Position numbers and translations under genes: made by a program | From: Akebia trifoliata | Lineage: Eukaryota; Streptophyta; Magnoliopsida; Ranunculales; Lardizabalaceae | NCBI GenBank assembly: GCA_017979445.1 | Contig: CM030715.1 | Location: 14,595,660 to 14,659,659 of the forward strand | Length of the DNA stretch: 64,000 bases | Direction of reading: 5' to 3' | Part shown: one piece after another, positions 10,021 through 23,013 of the stretch | Numbering within the stretch: the first letter of the stretch is position 1 | Layout of the letters: each line of letters opens with the position of its first letter | The notes under the pieces: model-generated | Database searches by the model: none | What the model saw: only the letters and a program-made list of their open reading frames with translations | Told to the model about the DNA's origin: nothing

Positions 10021-12282
10021 ATGGGGTCATATAGGATTATCATTGCGCCCAAACTCGAGCGTCCACCTCCTAGTTGGAGTCGTAAGTCCAGTCGGTTAGA
10101 AAAAACCACAGTACCAAGTCAACAAGTAGAGATGGCTTCAGAATCTGAGCTCACAGAGATCCGTAAGATCTTGGCAGCCTTTGCCAATGATATCAGCAAT
10201 ATAAAAGATAAAGTGGAAATGTTGGAACAGACCTCGGAATCGACGGGAATTCCTTTAGATGACCCAAAAGGAAAAAAAATTGAAGAGAAACATCTACGTG
10301 AAGTCTTCGAGCTCGACGGAGATGAAGAGTATGTTGATGAGAATCCGGCATTATCTAATAGAATGTCTCAATTGGAGTCAACGATGAAGAGTATAAAGGG
10401 TATTGATGAAATTGCAGCAGGCATTGAAGCTTTAAATCGCATCCCTAGAATCCATTTGCCAGAGAAGTTTGTGATGCCTGAAATGGACAAGTTCAGTGGG
10501 ACAGGGTGTGCAAAAACACATCTTAAGGTGTATGTTACCAACATGCGCACCATGGGGCTCAGCGACGAACAGATGACATTGTTGTTCCAAAGAACTCTAT
10601 CGGGATCAGCACTACGTTGGTTAATGTCTCAAGATCCAGTTACTGTGGGTACATGGAAAAACATGTCAAAGGCCTTCTGGCATCAGTATAAGTACAGTAC
10701 CGAGATTGAGACTTCAAGAAGGGATTTGGAAGCAACTAAACAGAAAAATTGGGAGACATTCACTGATTTCATTGGTCGTTGGAGGGCCAAGGCGTCTCAA
10801 ATGTGGGATAGACCTTCGGAGAAGGAACAAGTAGCAATTATCCTAAAGAACCTCTCTCAAGGATATGCTCAACACCTAGTAGCCCAATACCTCCCTACTT
10901 TTGAATCCTTGTTGCAAGCCGGGAGCCAACTTGAGGATGCATTTGCCTCTGGGATCCTTTCTAACCCCTCAGATAACAAGCCTAAGAAACCATATGTTTC
11001 CAAACCCAACATCAACCATACTTACATCGCCAATACCTCAGTTACCCCAGCTCAACCCCCAACCCGGACTAATAACCAGGTTTACCCAAGTCAACCTCGG
11101 ACTCCGCGTCAGTTCACCAATCTAGGGATGAGTCTCACTGTAACGCTTCACAAATTGATGAAAAAAGGGCTTCTTACCCCTATCCAACCTCGACCTTTAC
11201 CTAATCCTTTACCAGCTGGACACAATGCTAACGTGTTCTGCAAGTTCCATCAAAATCCTGGCCATCACACGGATCGATGTATCACCTTGCGCCATGCCAT
11301 CCAAAACCTTATTGACAACAAAAAGGTCACCATCCCTAGCCCACCAAATGTCACCACTAACCCACTACCTGCTTATCAACCTCCACCAACCCTGAACATG
11401 GTTTCTCACACCCCATTACCATTCGACCCTGTTTCTCTCATCCATCCAATCCAAGTTAAATCGCCCAGTTACCCCCTTGCCGGGATAGCCTTCACTGATG
11501 AGGTTTTCACTATGAATTATGAACCGTTTGATCTAACCTCGGATGATACCTATAATTTATCCCCGCCTCGTTACGATAGTCCCGTGTTCACTAGTTACCT
11601 GTTGGCCCAAATGAATCTGAAAAACCCTGAACCTTTGACAGTCGAAGATCCATACTTGTTAACTGAGGAAGATGAGCCTTTCCCCCTTTCCTGTGATGAA
11701 GTTAGACATATGACTCGAGGGAGAAGAGTTTTTAAGCCACAAGAACTCTGTGTTGAAAATCCTGTAGCCCTGGCAAGAAAAGAAGGAGAAGATCCCACTA
11801 AGGAAAGCATCGAAGAGGATAACTCCGTGATCAAACAGTTGAAAAAATCAGGGGCCAATATCTCAGTATGGGGTTTACTCATGGCTTCCACTGCTCATAG
11901 GGAAGCTGTTCTCAAAGCACTAAACACAGCCCAAGTTTCCCTTGAACCGTCTCCAGATCAGCTGGCCAGTATAGTGGGGGCAACTTACGTGGAGAATATC
12001 CTATCCTTCTCGGACTCAGATCTCCCAAAATCAGGGGCAAGCCACACTAAGCCGTTGCACATTACAGTTGACTGTAATGGAATGAGGGTACCTCTGGTTT
12101 TGATTGATAACGGGAGTGCACTGAACGTTTGCCCGCTGAAAACGGCTACTTGTCTCGGATTTAAGGCTGAAGATCTCAAACCTACTAATCAAGGTGTTAG
12201 AGCCTATGATAACACCAAGAGAGATATACTGGGAATTTTGCACCTTCGACTGTCCACTGGCATAGCCGAATTTCCTGTGGAA
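10021..12282 (+). CDS. gag-pro: gag-protease polyprotein, partial (runs into gap)
   Basis: Structural and protease part of the Ogre-like element. One open frame of about 754 codons runs from ATG 10021; a second in-frame ATG at 10132 (MASESELTEIRKILAAF) is an equally good start. Order: a coiled N-terminus; a Ty3-type gag core at about residues 160-310 (KFSGTGCAKTHLKVYVTNMR, LSGSALRWLMSQDPVTVGTW, AFWHQYKYSTEIETSRRDLE); a proline-rich linker; a zinc-knuckle-like CKFHQNPGHHTDRC at 11239-11280; an acidic stretch; and a retropepsin active site VLIDNGSALNVC with the aspartate codon at 12106-12108. The catalytic triplet is DNG, rather than DTG or DSG, which I recall from related plant elements. Coding is uninterrupted to the first N, where reverse transcriptase should follow. 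The equivalent frame in copy 2 has two stops and a frameshift. Codons after 12282 cannot be read. Confidence 0.85.
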
Positions 12283-12382
12283 NNNNNNNNNNNNNNNNNN
12301 NNNNNNNNNNNNNNNNNNNNNNNNNNNNNNNNNNNNNNNNNNNNNNNNNNNNNNNNNNNNNNNNNNNNNNNNNNNNNNNNNN
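12283..12382. other. Assembly gap of exactly 100 N
   Basis: 100 Ns is a conventional scaffolding gap of unknown length. Sequence to its right (12383 on) restarts at the equivalent of 2981, not where the left side would continue, so the gap joins two overlapping contigs or two true duplicates. Confidence 0.98.
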
Positions 12383-12766
12383 GCTATGTTGTTGATTGGT
12401 GATATGTGAGGACAGCAGCAACAGGAGTGAGTTTGAAGCAATAAAAAAGATAGGATGAGATTATGGATAACTTCGTGGATGAATGAATGGCTGTGGTCTT
12501 CACTCCCTCACACTATCATATATCCTCTACTCTTCTTCCTCTTACCTTACAATTCCTTTGTTCATGATTGTATTGGACATGGGCCAATAAAATAAAACCC
12601 CAATAAAATCTACTACACAGTGACCCCCAAACTGTACCCAGATCTCGAAGCCAGACACAAATTATAAGTTGGGAACCAACATAGATTTCCAGATGATTGG
12701 ACTGTGCCTATTAAGGCTAATCCATGAACCTCAAACTAATATTGTGATTAGTGAGAAGATAAGAAA

Positions 12767-13171
12767 TTTTTTCTGATAGGTATAAATTTATTCAAGAAGA
12801 AGAAAAAGAGAATATACAAAGTCGGCCGAAATGACCAACGTGGAATGGGTCAAAGAACAACAACATCAAAACCCACCTATCTCCCACAAAGAGAGTCCCA
12901 TCTAAATACAAAGTCCTAAAAGAATACACTTTTGAAATCCGGACAAAGCCTTTCCCTCAATCTAGGAAGATGCCAATAAATAAAGGATCAGCAAGACAAC
13001 ATAAGAAATCTATAAAAAGAATTGTGCTGTTAAAGGCAAGGCATTCTATCTTCACTTCAATTACAATTAGATTCTTCTATAACCTACCTTTCTTAGCTTT
13101 GGAGTGCATTGCAGGTACTCCCCTAGGCATTCCAATTGAATTAGGTATTCATGGCAGATACCTCAACGTAT
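12767..13171 (-). mobile_element. LINE-like 3' end remnant, second copy
   Basis: Same sequence as 3364-3771 with a few substitutions. Here the retrotransposon interrupting it has a clean TSD on both sides. No coding region. Confidence 0.4.
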
Positions 13172-13176
13172 AGGAG
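13172..13176 (+). other. Left target-site duplication AGGAG
   Basis: AGGAG directly before the LTR; the identical AGGAG follows the 3' LTR at 21858-21862. The matching site of copy 1 reads AGTAG. Confidence 0.9.
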
Positions 13177-14866
13177 TGTAGACACCCCATTTTTGCACTC
13201 GCCTGATTAATCAACTCGTCAATCCGATTGCAATGATTCCCAATGATGGATGTGTATTCCATTGCTTTATTTTGTTACCAGATATGTTTCAGAAATCCGG
13301 ATGAGGTATCTCGAACTGACAAAACCTTAGAAACCACGCTACGCTAGGAAAATACGACCCCAGAAACATAGAAATCATCATCTTGCAGACCAAAAAGAAA
13401 CTTCACGATAAAAATCACTAAAAAATTACCAAAATACCCCTAACCTCAAAACAACCCTAGAGCCTACGTTACGCTTAGGAAAACTCTCTCGAACACATAA
13501 AATAACAAATCGAAACCAAATAAATCATTTCACCAATTTTAACAGAATTTGACAAAATTACGAAAATGCCCCTCATAAAGTTCACAATCATTTCACATAA
13601 AAATTTTCATAAATGACACAAACCAACATTCTCATTGAATTCCTTACGAAAAACCGATTCTAAAACATCCTAGAACATTAAAAATCAACTTGAAACGTGA
13701 AAAGTCCTCTCCGGGGGCAAAACGGTAATTTCACAATTTTCATAATTAAAAAATTCGAAATTAATAAATAAAATATTAAATAATTAAAGTAAAACATTAA
13801 TGAAATTAATTTAAAAATTTGAACCTAAAAAATCGATCAATCGGACTTTTGGGTAAAATTGTTGAGGGTTCGTGGGATATTTCTTTAAGGACCCCTCCAT
13901 TTGGGGGTCCAAAGAATTAAAGATATTTTAGAGGGGGGTTCTCCAAAAATTAAAAGACTGAAGTCAAGGTATTAAAGTCAATCAAGTGAGACTAAAGTCA
14001 AAATTAAAGTCAATTAAGCAAGACTGAAGTCAAGATATTAAAAGTCAATCATTAAGACTGAAGTCAAAACATTAAAAGTCAATCAAATAAGACCAAAAGT
14101 CATAATAGAACTCTAATTAAATAATAACTCTATCTAATAGAGTTCTAACTTAAAAATATTCTACCTAAAACAAGTCAAACTAAAACACAACTCTAATTAA
14201 AAGATCTCTAATTAAACACTAACTCTATCCAAATCAACCCCTAAAAATATCTATAAATAGAGGTGCTCACACCCTATTTTCGTATCAAATCATAAACCCT
14301 AAGAGAAGTAAGTCTAGAAGCTCCCCTAGCCCCCCATAAACCCTAGTTTTGGAGCCCCAACTCCTTACCTAACATCCCCCCTTCAATTTTAGTCTAGAAA
14401 ACCCCTAAAATCCCTCCAAAAACACCCCTAAATCGGCAACAAACTTGAAGAGTTCAGATTAAAAAATAAGGAGATACCTCGATCTAGGAGATCTGAAGTC
14501 AAATCCGGAGACAGAACGAAGCAAGGGAGTATAGTACAAGGAGATCTTTTTGTCAGATCTGAGGGAGCAAAATCCTTGCAATCGGAAAGGTATCAGATTG
14601 TTTTTATTTTTATTTCTATCTAGGTTTTTAGCAATGTGATTTACTTGGAAAGTTAGTAGAGACCGGCTTTGGCCGGGCGGGGTTGGTGCCTAACACCTTC
14701 CAACCCCGTAACATGATCCCCGAATTCAGATTTTTTACGGTAGATTAGTTCTTTTTATCCATGTTAGAGTCAGTTAGGTTCCTAGACCACAATAACTAGG
14801 TGGCGACTCCCAAACCTCAAGGGTCAAAAGCGGATCCGCGCACCCCACGGATCGAGGACGCTTTCA
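13177..14866 (+). repeat. 5' LTR of Ogre-like copy 2
   Basis: 1690 bp, TG...CA. It differs from the copy 1 LTR by scattered substitutions and a short deletion in the U3 minisatellite at about 13955. The perfect LTR hairpin lies at 14678-14708 and the TATA box at 14252-14259. Confidence 0.92.
14678..14708 (+). promoter_or_regulatory. Conserved LTR hairpin (perfect CGGGGTTGG stem)
   Basis: CGGGGTTGG at 14678-14686 and CCAACCCCG at 14700-14708 enclose TGCCTAACACCTT. An inner GGTG/CACC pairing around CCTAA is also possible. Confidence 0.6.
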
Positions 14867-14867
14867 G

Positions 14868-14886
14868 TGGCGACTCCACTAGGGAC
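14868..14886 (+). other. PBS of copy 2 with one substitution
   Basis: TGGCGACTCCACTAGGGAC differs from the copy 1 and element Z PBS by G to A at the 14th base. This would weaken tRNA pairing. Confidence 0.7.
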
Positions 14887-17800
14887 CTTGAGGATCAAAC
14901 TTGAAAAACCCCGAGTATAGGAACGTTGCCAATGACCTAGTTTTTATTTATTTTTATTTATTATTTTTTGATCCTATTTTATTTTTAGTTAGTTTTTTAT
15001 TATTCGTTTATCTTTTTTTATATATATTGGTCGGTTTAATCATTAATTTCGGTTCAACTTTGAATACGTTATTCTAGCATATTATTATTTTCATATAGTT
15101 CAATCGAGAGTCACGTGGGGTGATTTTAAATAATACCAAATTTTAACGGATACTTTGTTGAGAGTGGAATAACGATCATTGAGGATGAAATAATGAAACG
15201 AAAAGGGTTTCTTTTTAAGGCATGTCGATCCATGTGTGTATGGATAACGAAAGATTTTCTGGAAACATGGCTATATGTTACTTGATAATGCTTTTAAAAA
15301 ATAAGAGATTTATTTTTTCTTTTCTTTTTTATTTATTTGCTTAGTACCTAGGTGTTTATTTTTTTAGGCAAGACATGCTGCCCTTTGACAGCATATAGGA
15401 AGTAGTAAAGTAAAAAAAATTTAAAATTAAATTTTTTTTTTTTTTTGACTTTTTTGAGGTTCTGTCGATAGAAAAACATGCTGGAAGAGTGGTGTGCCAT
15501 GAATAATACGTATTCCTTTCGATTTACACACCATATTAACATTAAGAGGGCGCTGGTGGGTTTGGTGTGCTACTAAAAAAAGTATTGTTTTCATTTTGGC
15601 ACATCATCTTCCCAAGATGATAAACAGCTGGGTTTAATGTTGGACGAACTCCTCTCTCTGCTATATCGATTGGAATTTCGGCCCCATCCATGTCGATTTT
15701 GATTAAGATCGTTGATTTCTGTTGATTCAAAGGATAGTTTCTTAAAGAAAACCGATTCAAACGTGATGATCTCGTCGTCCTCAATGGAAATTGACTGGTT
15801 CGAACCAGAAACCGATCGGTTCAACCACTCAAAACCGATCGATTTAAACGAGTATGATCCCAGCCTTCAAAGAAAACTCAAGTTTCTTTTATGAAAATTT
15901 GGGATCATCAGCCCCTGTATAACCAACTCGACCTTGATCTCTCTGTGTTACCTTAACATCATACATCGTTTTGATGCTCGGTAGTGGTTTTAAATCGGTT
16001 TTTTGTTATTCAGTCCATCGATAAGGTCCACGTTTTAGGCTGCAACTCTATTTTCTCTCATTTTTTTTTCGGTTCTACTCTTCACCCCTTGCACATTGGA
16101 TGCTTCTGATTTACCAATGGGTGGTGTAAAAACATGATGAGTGGGTTCATTCGTTTGTTTTCCTTTGAATGGGATTCAATCAGCTGTTGTTCACTGAACC
16201 GCACCTAAAAACTGATCTCAATCTTGTGGTGGTTGAGTTCGAATTGTCGTGATGGCAGTAGCATGTAGTTTTTTTTTCATAAAATCATTGTAATTGTTTT
16301 TTTTTTTTAAAGAGAGATAAAAAAAATAAAAGATTAAAAGGTTTTTAAAAAAAAAAAAAAATAATGAAGCAAATCATATTTTAAATGTTGCCAACAGCAA
16401 CATATGTTTGGCTTTTGGTTGTGTTTTCTAAATTCCTTTTGATAGTGCTCAATTTTTTTTAACAAAAAAAAAAATCAAAATAAGAACATCTTCTTTATCT
16501 CATCAATCACATTTATACCCTCAATTCGATATCCTTTAAAATTTTGGATTATTGTGGGTCATCCCAAAACAATCTTGATTGGACTATAAATTTTTTTTTT
16601 TGCAAGAGTTGGAACCGTGGACTTATTTCAATGATTCGGATCGTATTGTTAGGTTATGTTGATTGCCTATCGAACATACCATAATCTTGCTTGAGATACA
16701 TGATTGATGTTGATCGTAATGTCGATGTGCTTATGTGATTGGAATAGCGTGATCTTAATTTAATATTCATATGATTTGAATGATTTTGGTTTTGATTAAA
16801 TGTATGATGGTATGATCAGGGCCATGGGCCCATTTGTTTGAAAAAACCCCGGGCACACCCCACCCTGTTTTGCACACACCACATGCACGTTTACTGCTTT
16901 ACTCACTTACACGTCCCATTTAGCCAACGTGGCACTAGTGCGTGACCCGGTCTCTTCGGAGATGCGACGTCATTCATGAAACCCACAACTCCAGTCACGT
17001 ACCTTAGGGTATATCAAACTGGGGCATCAATACCGTCTGATCAGGTGATTCTGAGAAGTATATTGATGCACCCAGGCCGGAGCAACCTGAGCCTTTGACC
17101 TATTGTAAGCCACACAGTCACATGTCCCGATTGCCAACGTAGTACTAGTACGTGGTCGGTCCCCTCGTGGGATGCCAAACCATTTATGAAAGCTACAACC
17201 CTTGACTTGTACCCGTAGGTATAAAAGATAATCTAAGTATATCAATTGCGCTTCTTGGTCAAAACCGGTGCCTAAGCAGATCTTGCCCCGCTGTACCCTA
17301 CTGTACGAGGGGGATAGACTACGTCTATTCTAGACGAGAGGTATTTAAGTAGGCCCTTGCTCAGCATTGTGCGCCACCTCTCAATTGGAGATCAAACTGG
17401 CTGTTTTTGGCTTCAGAGAAGTGAATTGAGGTTTTAAATTATCACCTATACAGTATATCAAGCCAAGTCACCACGTATCGGAAGGTATATAGGTGTGCTT
17501 GGGCAAGGGTGGCCAGATAAAAATGCATTGCACGTAGTAAGCTTAGAGTCTAGAAACCTTCCTAGTAGGTCACGACTCGAACTTATCGTGGGTGTTCCTG
17601 GGTTGTTTATTGAATGAATGCATGTGATTGATGAATGTATGTGAGTGATGTGAATGGTGAGATCAGGGTGTATGACTATCCTCAAGGATCAAAAATTTAG
17701 TTTTTAAAAATTAAAGTGGGTGCACCAACCCAATAAAGAACCCATTCTTTTACAATAATGACCCAGTCCATCCCGATCCAACAATCATGGTGGGCCGAAC

Positions 17801-18031
17801 CTTTTAAATTGAAAATGGAAATCGAATTTTCAAAGAAGAAAAAGAAAATATTTGTCAAAAAAGATTATTTTCCAAAAGGAGTGTTCTCTAGAAAAAAATA
17901 TTTTCCAAGAAAAAATATTTTCCAGAAAATATTTTCCATAAGAACAAGATTTTCCCAAAAGAAAATAAAAAAATTGGTCTTTTACATGGACCTTGGAAGA
18001 GTACTAAAATCCTCTTTTGTGTCAAACCAGG
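14887..18031 (+). other. Leader of Ogre-like copy 2
   Basis: Counterpart of 5501-8643, about 98-99% similar by eye, with length changes confined mainly to homopolymers. No gene seen. Hairpin modules are intact: GTACTAGTAC at 17142-17151 is a perfect palindrome here. Confidence 0.7.
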
Positions 18032-19213
18032 ATGTTAGCCGCCGGCGATAACCCAATCGATCAGTTAGTCAAAACAATCGTCATAGGAATGCACCCAGTA
18101 GAGAAGATCAATTTTGGGAGATTCATGTTGAGGAGTGCTCTTTACTTCCATGAGTTTGAGATAGACTGGAACCTCTTACATGCTATGGCTAAACGATGGA
18201 ACCCCTACCTTCACATATTCCATATTGGGCGTATACACTTGTGCCCTACTCACGAGGATTTTTGTGGTATTATGGGGATATCCACTTCAGGACCTCTAGT
18301 CCGGCCCTCATTGAAGACCGGATATTCTGGTGCCCTCGCCACAGGATTGAATATTTCCAAAGAAGAAGTCAAGGCCCTAATCCACAACGGGAGACTGGAT
18401 TTAGTACCTTTACTGGGCTCGTACCACTCCCGCAGTCATCCTATCAATGTAAAACCCGAAGCCTGGCGAGCCACTAGAGATTATCGATTATGCCTAGGAA
18501 TCCTAGCCTAATACATACTGACCTCTAATAGTGATGGCCAAACTATCCCTGAGTCCTTCATAGATATAGCCTCTCAACTCTCGAGGAAAGCCAACCCAGT
18601 ACCCCTCATCTTAGCTGAAACTTTCTCAGGTCTAGATGCCATAAAAAATGGTGAGCGGGAAAGCTTCAAAGGAAGCCCATACTTACTCTATATGTGGCTT
18701 TGTGATCGTCTTAAGATTGTAGATGTTTCCTCAAACCTCGAATATGGGCCAGAACACTTTTTCAAGAGAAACCTGTTAGTGCGTCACAACTCAGTCAAAG
18801 CCTGGAGTAAATGGTTAGACTCTCGCTTAGCTCGTCATATCGGTTTAAGATGTCCTTGGTGGATGATTGATCCCCCCATTCTAGGAACCAAAGGATCCTA
18901 CTATGTTCGTCTGATCGGTTTAGAAGGAACATCTTTTTACCATCCTAATTTGATCCCAGAACAGTATGATGTACCCATAGAGTTATCCTTATCTCAACCC
19001 AAAGCTTTCTTTTCCCCCGAGCCTTTGATTGAAAAGTTAGTACACCTCATCGAGAAAGCATGGAACAAGCGCACCTTAGGGTATCCAGACGGACCAGCAT
19101 AATTCAGAGAGCCAGTTGTTAGAGCTAAGAGGGTCAAGCCTGACAGCAATCCTGATGACCATCAAGACAAAGCCAAGCGTCCATGTAAAAATAGTTCAAA
19201 ACAAATTTGTTGA
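18032..19213 (+). pseudogene. ORF1 of copy 2, two stops and an altered terminus
   Basis: Same ORF1 as at 8644, with different lesions. Stops lie at 18509-18511 (CAA to TAA) and 19100-19102 (GAA to TAA), while the copy 1 stop position reads GAA here. The natural stop is also lost, and the frame would run three codons further to TGA at 19211-19213. The two copies therefore decayed independently, or represent two alleles with separate lesions. All domain motifs of the copy 1 ORF remain recognisable. Confidence 0.7.
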
Positions 19214-19408
19214 AAGATGTTTTAATAAGAACGTATTGTTTATCATTTTCAATAAAACTAGCTTTCTTTTTGAATAAATATTTATTTCCTTTTCAAATAC
19301 TCATTGTGTGAATGGATTAATTAATGGATTGGTGCACGAACCTCAATAAAATGATTCTTAAAAATGTTATCAAGGGGATAATACTGAAATTGACTAAATC
19401 TACCTTTG

Positions 19409-20411
19409 ATGGGGTCATATAGGATTATCATTGCGCCCAAACTCGAGCGTCCACCTCCTAGTTGGAGTCGTAAGTCCAGTCGGTTAGAAAAAACCACAGT
19501 ACCAAGTCAACAAGCAGAGATGGCTTCAGAATCTGAGCTCACAAAGATCCGTAAGATCTTGGCAACCTTTGCCAATGATATCAGCAATATAAAAGGTAAA
19601 GTGGAAATGTTGGAACAGACCTCGGAATCGACGGGAATTCCTTTAGATGACCCAAAAGGAAAAAAAATTGAAGAGAAACATCTACGTGAAGTCTTCGAGC
19701 TCAACGGAGATGAAGAGTATGTTGATGAGAATCCGGCATTATCTAATAGAATGTCTCAATTGGAGTCAGCGATGAAGAGTATAAAGGGTATTGATTAAAT
19801 TGCAGCAGGCATTGAAGCTTTAAATCGCATCCCTAGAATCCATTTGCCAGAGAAGTTTGTGATGCCTGAAATGGACAAGTTCAGTGGGACAGGGTGTGCA
19901 AAAACACATCTTAAGGTGTATGTTACCAACATGCGCACCATGGGGCTCAGCGACGAACAGATGACATTGTTGTTCCAAAGAACTCTATCGGGATCAGCAC
20001 TACGTTGGTTAATGTCTCAAGATCCAGTTACTGTGGGTACATGGGAAAACATGTCAAAGGCCTTCTGGCATCAGTATAAGACAGTACCGAGATTGAGACT
20101 TCAAGAAGGGATTTGGAAGCAACTAAACAGAAAAATGGGGAGACATTCACTGATTTCATTGGTCGCTGGAGGGCCAAGGCTTCTCAAATGTGGGATAGAC
20201 CTTCAGAGAAGGAACAAGTAGCAATTTTCCTAAAGAACCTCTCTCAAGGATATGCTCAACACCTAGTAGCCCAATACCTCCCTACCTTTGAATCCTTGTG
20301 GCAAGCCGGGAGCCAACTTTAGGATGCATTTGCCTCTGGGATCCTTTCTAACCCCTCAGATAACAAGCCTAAGAAACCATATGTTTCCAAATCCAACATC
20401 AACCATACTTA
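19409..20411 (+). pseudogene. gag: gag fragment of copy 2, broken and truncated
   Basis: The frame matches copy 1 gag from the ATG at 19409. It carries TAA at 19796-19798, a 1-bp deletion near 20081 that shifts the frame, and TAG near 20321. At 20411 gag stops in the proline-rich linker and LTR sequence begins, so zinc knuckle and protease are gone. No functional product can be made. Confidence 0.8.
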
Positions 20412-21857
20412 TACCCCTAACCTCAAAACAACCCTAGAGCCTACGTTAGGCTTAGGAAAACTCTCTCGAACACATAAAATAACAAATCGGAACCAAATAA
20501 ATCATTTCACCAATTTTAACAGAATTTGACAAAATTACGAAAATGTCCCTCATAAAGTTCACAATCATTTCACATAAAAATTTTCATAAATGACACAAAC
20601 CAACATTCTCATTGAATTCCTTACAAAAAACCGATTCTAAAACATCCTAGAACATTAAAAACCGACTTGAAACGTGAAAAGTCCTCTCCGGGGGCAAAAT
20701 GGTAATTTCACAATTTTCATAATTAAAAAATTCAAAATTAATAAATAAAACATAAATAATTAAAGTAAAATATTAATGAAATTAATTTAAAAATTTGAAC
20801 CTAAAAAATCGATCAATCGGACTTTTAGGTAAAATTGTTGAGGGTTCGTGGGATATTTCTTTAAGGACCCCTCCATTTGGGGGTCCAAAGAATTAAAGAT
20901 ATTTTAGAGGGGGGTTCTCCAAAAATTAAAAGTAAATCAAGCAAGACTGAAGTCAAGGTATTAAAGTCAATCAAGTGAGACTGAAGTCAAAATTAAAGTC
21001 AATTAAGCAAGACTGAAGTCAAGATATTAAAAGTCAATCAATTAAGACTGAAGTCAAAACATTAAAAGTCAATCAAATAAGACCAAAAGTCATAATAGAA
21101 CTCTAATTAAATAATAACTCTATCTAATAGAGTTCTAACTTAAAAATAATTCTACCTAAAACAAGTCAAACTAAAACACAACTCTAATTAAAAGATCTCT
21201 AATTAAACACTAACTCTATCCAAATCAACCCCTAAAAATATCTATAAATAGAGGTGCTCACACCCTATTTTCGTATCAAATCATAAACCCTAAGAGAAGT
21301 AAGTCTAGAAGCTCCCCTAGCCCCCCATAAACCCTAGTTTTGGAGCCCCAACTCCTTACCTGACATCCCCCCTTCAATTTTAGTCTAGAAAACCCCTAAA
21401 ATCCCTTCAAAAATACCCCTAAATCGACAACAAACTTGAAGAGTTCAGATTCAAAAACAAGGAGATACCTCGATCTAGGAGATCCGAAGTCAAATCCAGA
21501 GACAGAACGAAGCAAGGGAGTATAGTACAAAGAGCTCTTTTTGTCAGATCTGAGGGAGCAAAATCCTTGCAATCGGAAAGGTATCAGATTGTTTTTATTT
21601 TTATTTCTATCTAGGTTTTTATCAATGTGATTTACTTGAAAAGTTAGTAGAGACCGGCTTTGGCCGGGCGGGGTTGGTGCCTAACACCTTCCAACCCCGT
21701 AACATGATCCCCGAATTCAGATTTTTTACGGTAGATTAGTTCTTTTTATCCATGTTAGAGTCAGTTAGGATCCTAGACCACAATAACTAGGTGGCGACTC
21801 CCAAACCTCAAGGGTCAAAAGCGGATCCGCGCACCCCGCGGATCGAGGGCGCTTTCA
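20411..21857 (+). repeat. Truncated 3' LTR of copy 2
   Basis: It corresponds to the 5' LTR from about 13437 to its end, with TATA box 21243-21250, hairpin 21669-21699 and the normal terminus CGCTTTCA. It lacks its first about 260 bp, including TGTAGACACC. Only a few substitutions separate it from the 5' LTR, so the insertion is young. Confidence 0.9.
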
Positions 21858-22412
21858 AGGAGGAATTTGGAAAATTTCCCCCGCATGGGGAAGTCAACGT
21901 TTATAACTAATGGAAGCATGTTTGTCTATATATACTACTTCAGAATTTTTTTAAGAGGTAGACAGAACTACATAGCCACTGCAGAAGCAACAATATTACA
22001 CTATAGAACCTTATCTTTTTTCTAAGTATTATCCATAGAATGTCAGATACAAGACATACTTTTTCCAATCTGAAATAACTAAAATTGCAAAAGAACTATT
22101 CAATCAATCTTCTTGAAATCAACAGTATGGGTAAAGTATTCATTAGTTTAACTCATAATTATTTTTTATCTCCTAATCATTCATTAACTTCTTTTGCGGG
22201 CACCTTAAACAGTAAGGTAATAAGCTATATTCCCGGACATGGAAAGGAAGTAGGACTAATATGATATGGATATGGCACCCAATTTTGAATTGTAATATTA
22301 CATAGGAGGAATGTCTGCTGCCTCCGAGAAACTTACAAGAGATTTATTTAGATTAGATTGACATGAAAAGTAGTGATTGGACTCTACTGCATATAAGAAT
22401 GATAGTACTGAC
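21858..22412. other. Host flank right of the insertion; no gene seen
   Basis: Starts with the TSD AGGAG (21858-21862). The next exon of the ubiquitin-protease fragment should lie here on the minus strand (a motif like ELLAFLLDGLHEDLN) but is not found. Confidence 0.5.

Positions 22413-23013
<601 letters not shown>

Larger units (their letters stand above)
3776..12282 (+). mobile_element. Ogre-like Ty3/gypsy element, copy 1 (cut by the assembly gap)
   Basis: Order: 5' LTR (3776-5480), PBS, 3.1 kb leader, ORF1, gag-protease, then 100 Ns. The extra ORF upstream of gag, the tRNA-Arg-type PBS and the LTR start TGTAGACACC fit the Ogre/Tat lineage. The 5 bp before the LTR is AGTAG (3771-3775), against AGGAG at the matching site of copy 2. 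Because flank and insertion point agree, this is the same insertion event seen twice, not a second insertion. RT, RNase H, integrase and 3' LTR are not present before the gap. Confidence 0.85.
13177..21857 (+). mobile_element. Ogre-like element, copy 2: internally deleted, TSD-flanked
   Basis: Terminally complete insertion: 5' LTR 13177-14866, PBS 14868-14886, leader, broken ORF1, broken partial gag, then an abrupt switch at 20411 into 3' LTR sequence ending at 21857. The 5-bp TSD is AGGAG. The deletion removes the distal gag, protease, RT, RNase H, integrase, 3' UTR and the first about 260 bp of the 3' LTR. It left 1 bp of shared sequence at the join, which suggests end-joining rather than LTR-LTR recombination. 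The element cannot move on its own. Confidence 0.92.

Noticed and set aside
3776..12282. Copy 1 as an independent second insertion
   Set aside because: It shares both flank and insertion point with copy 2; two independent insertions at the same base of duplicated DNA are far less likely than one event seen twice.
12283..12402. Apparent continuation of gag-protease across the gap
   Set aside because: Residues after 12282 are unknown bases, and the sequence after the gap is LINE-flank DNA, not protease.
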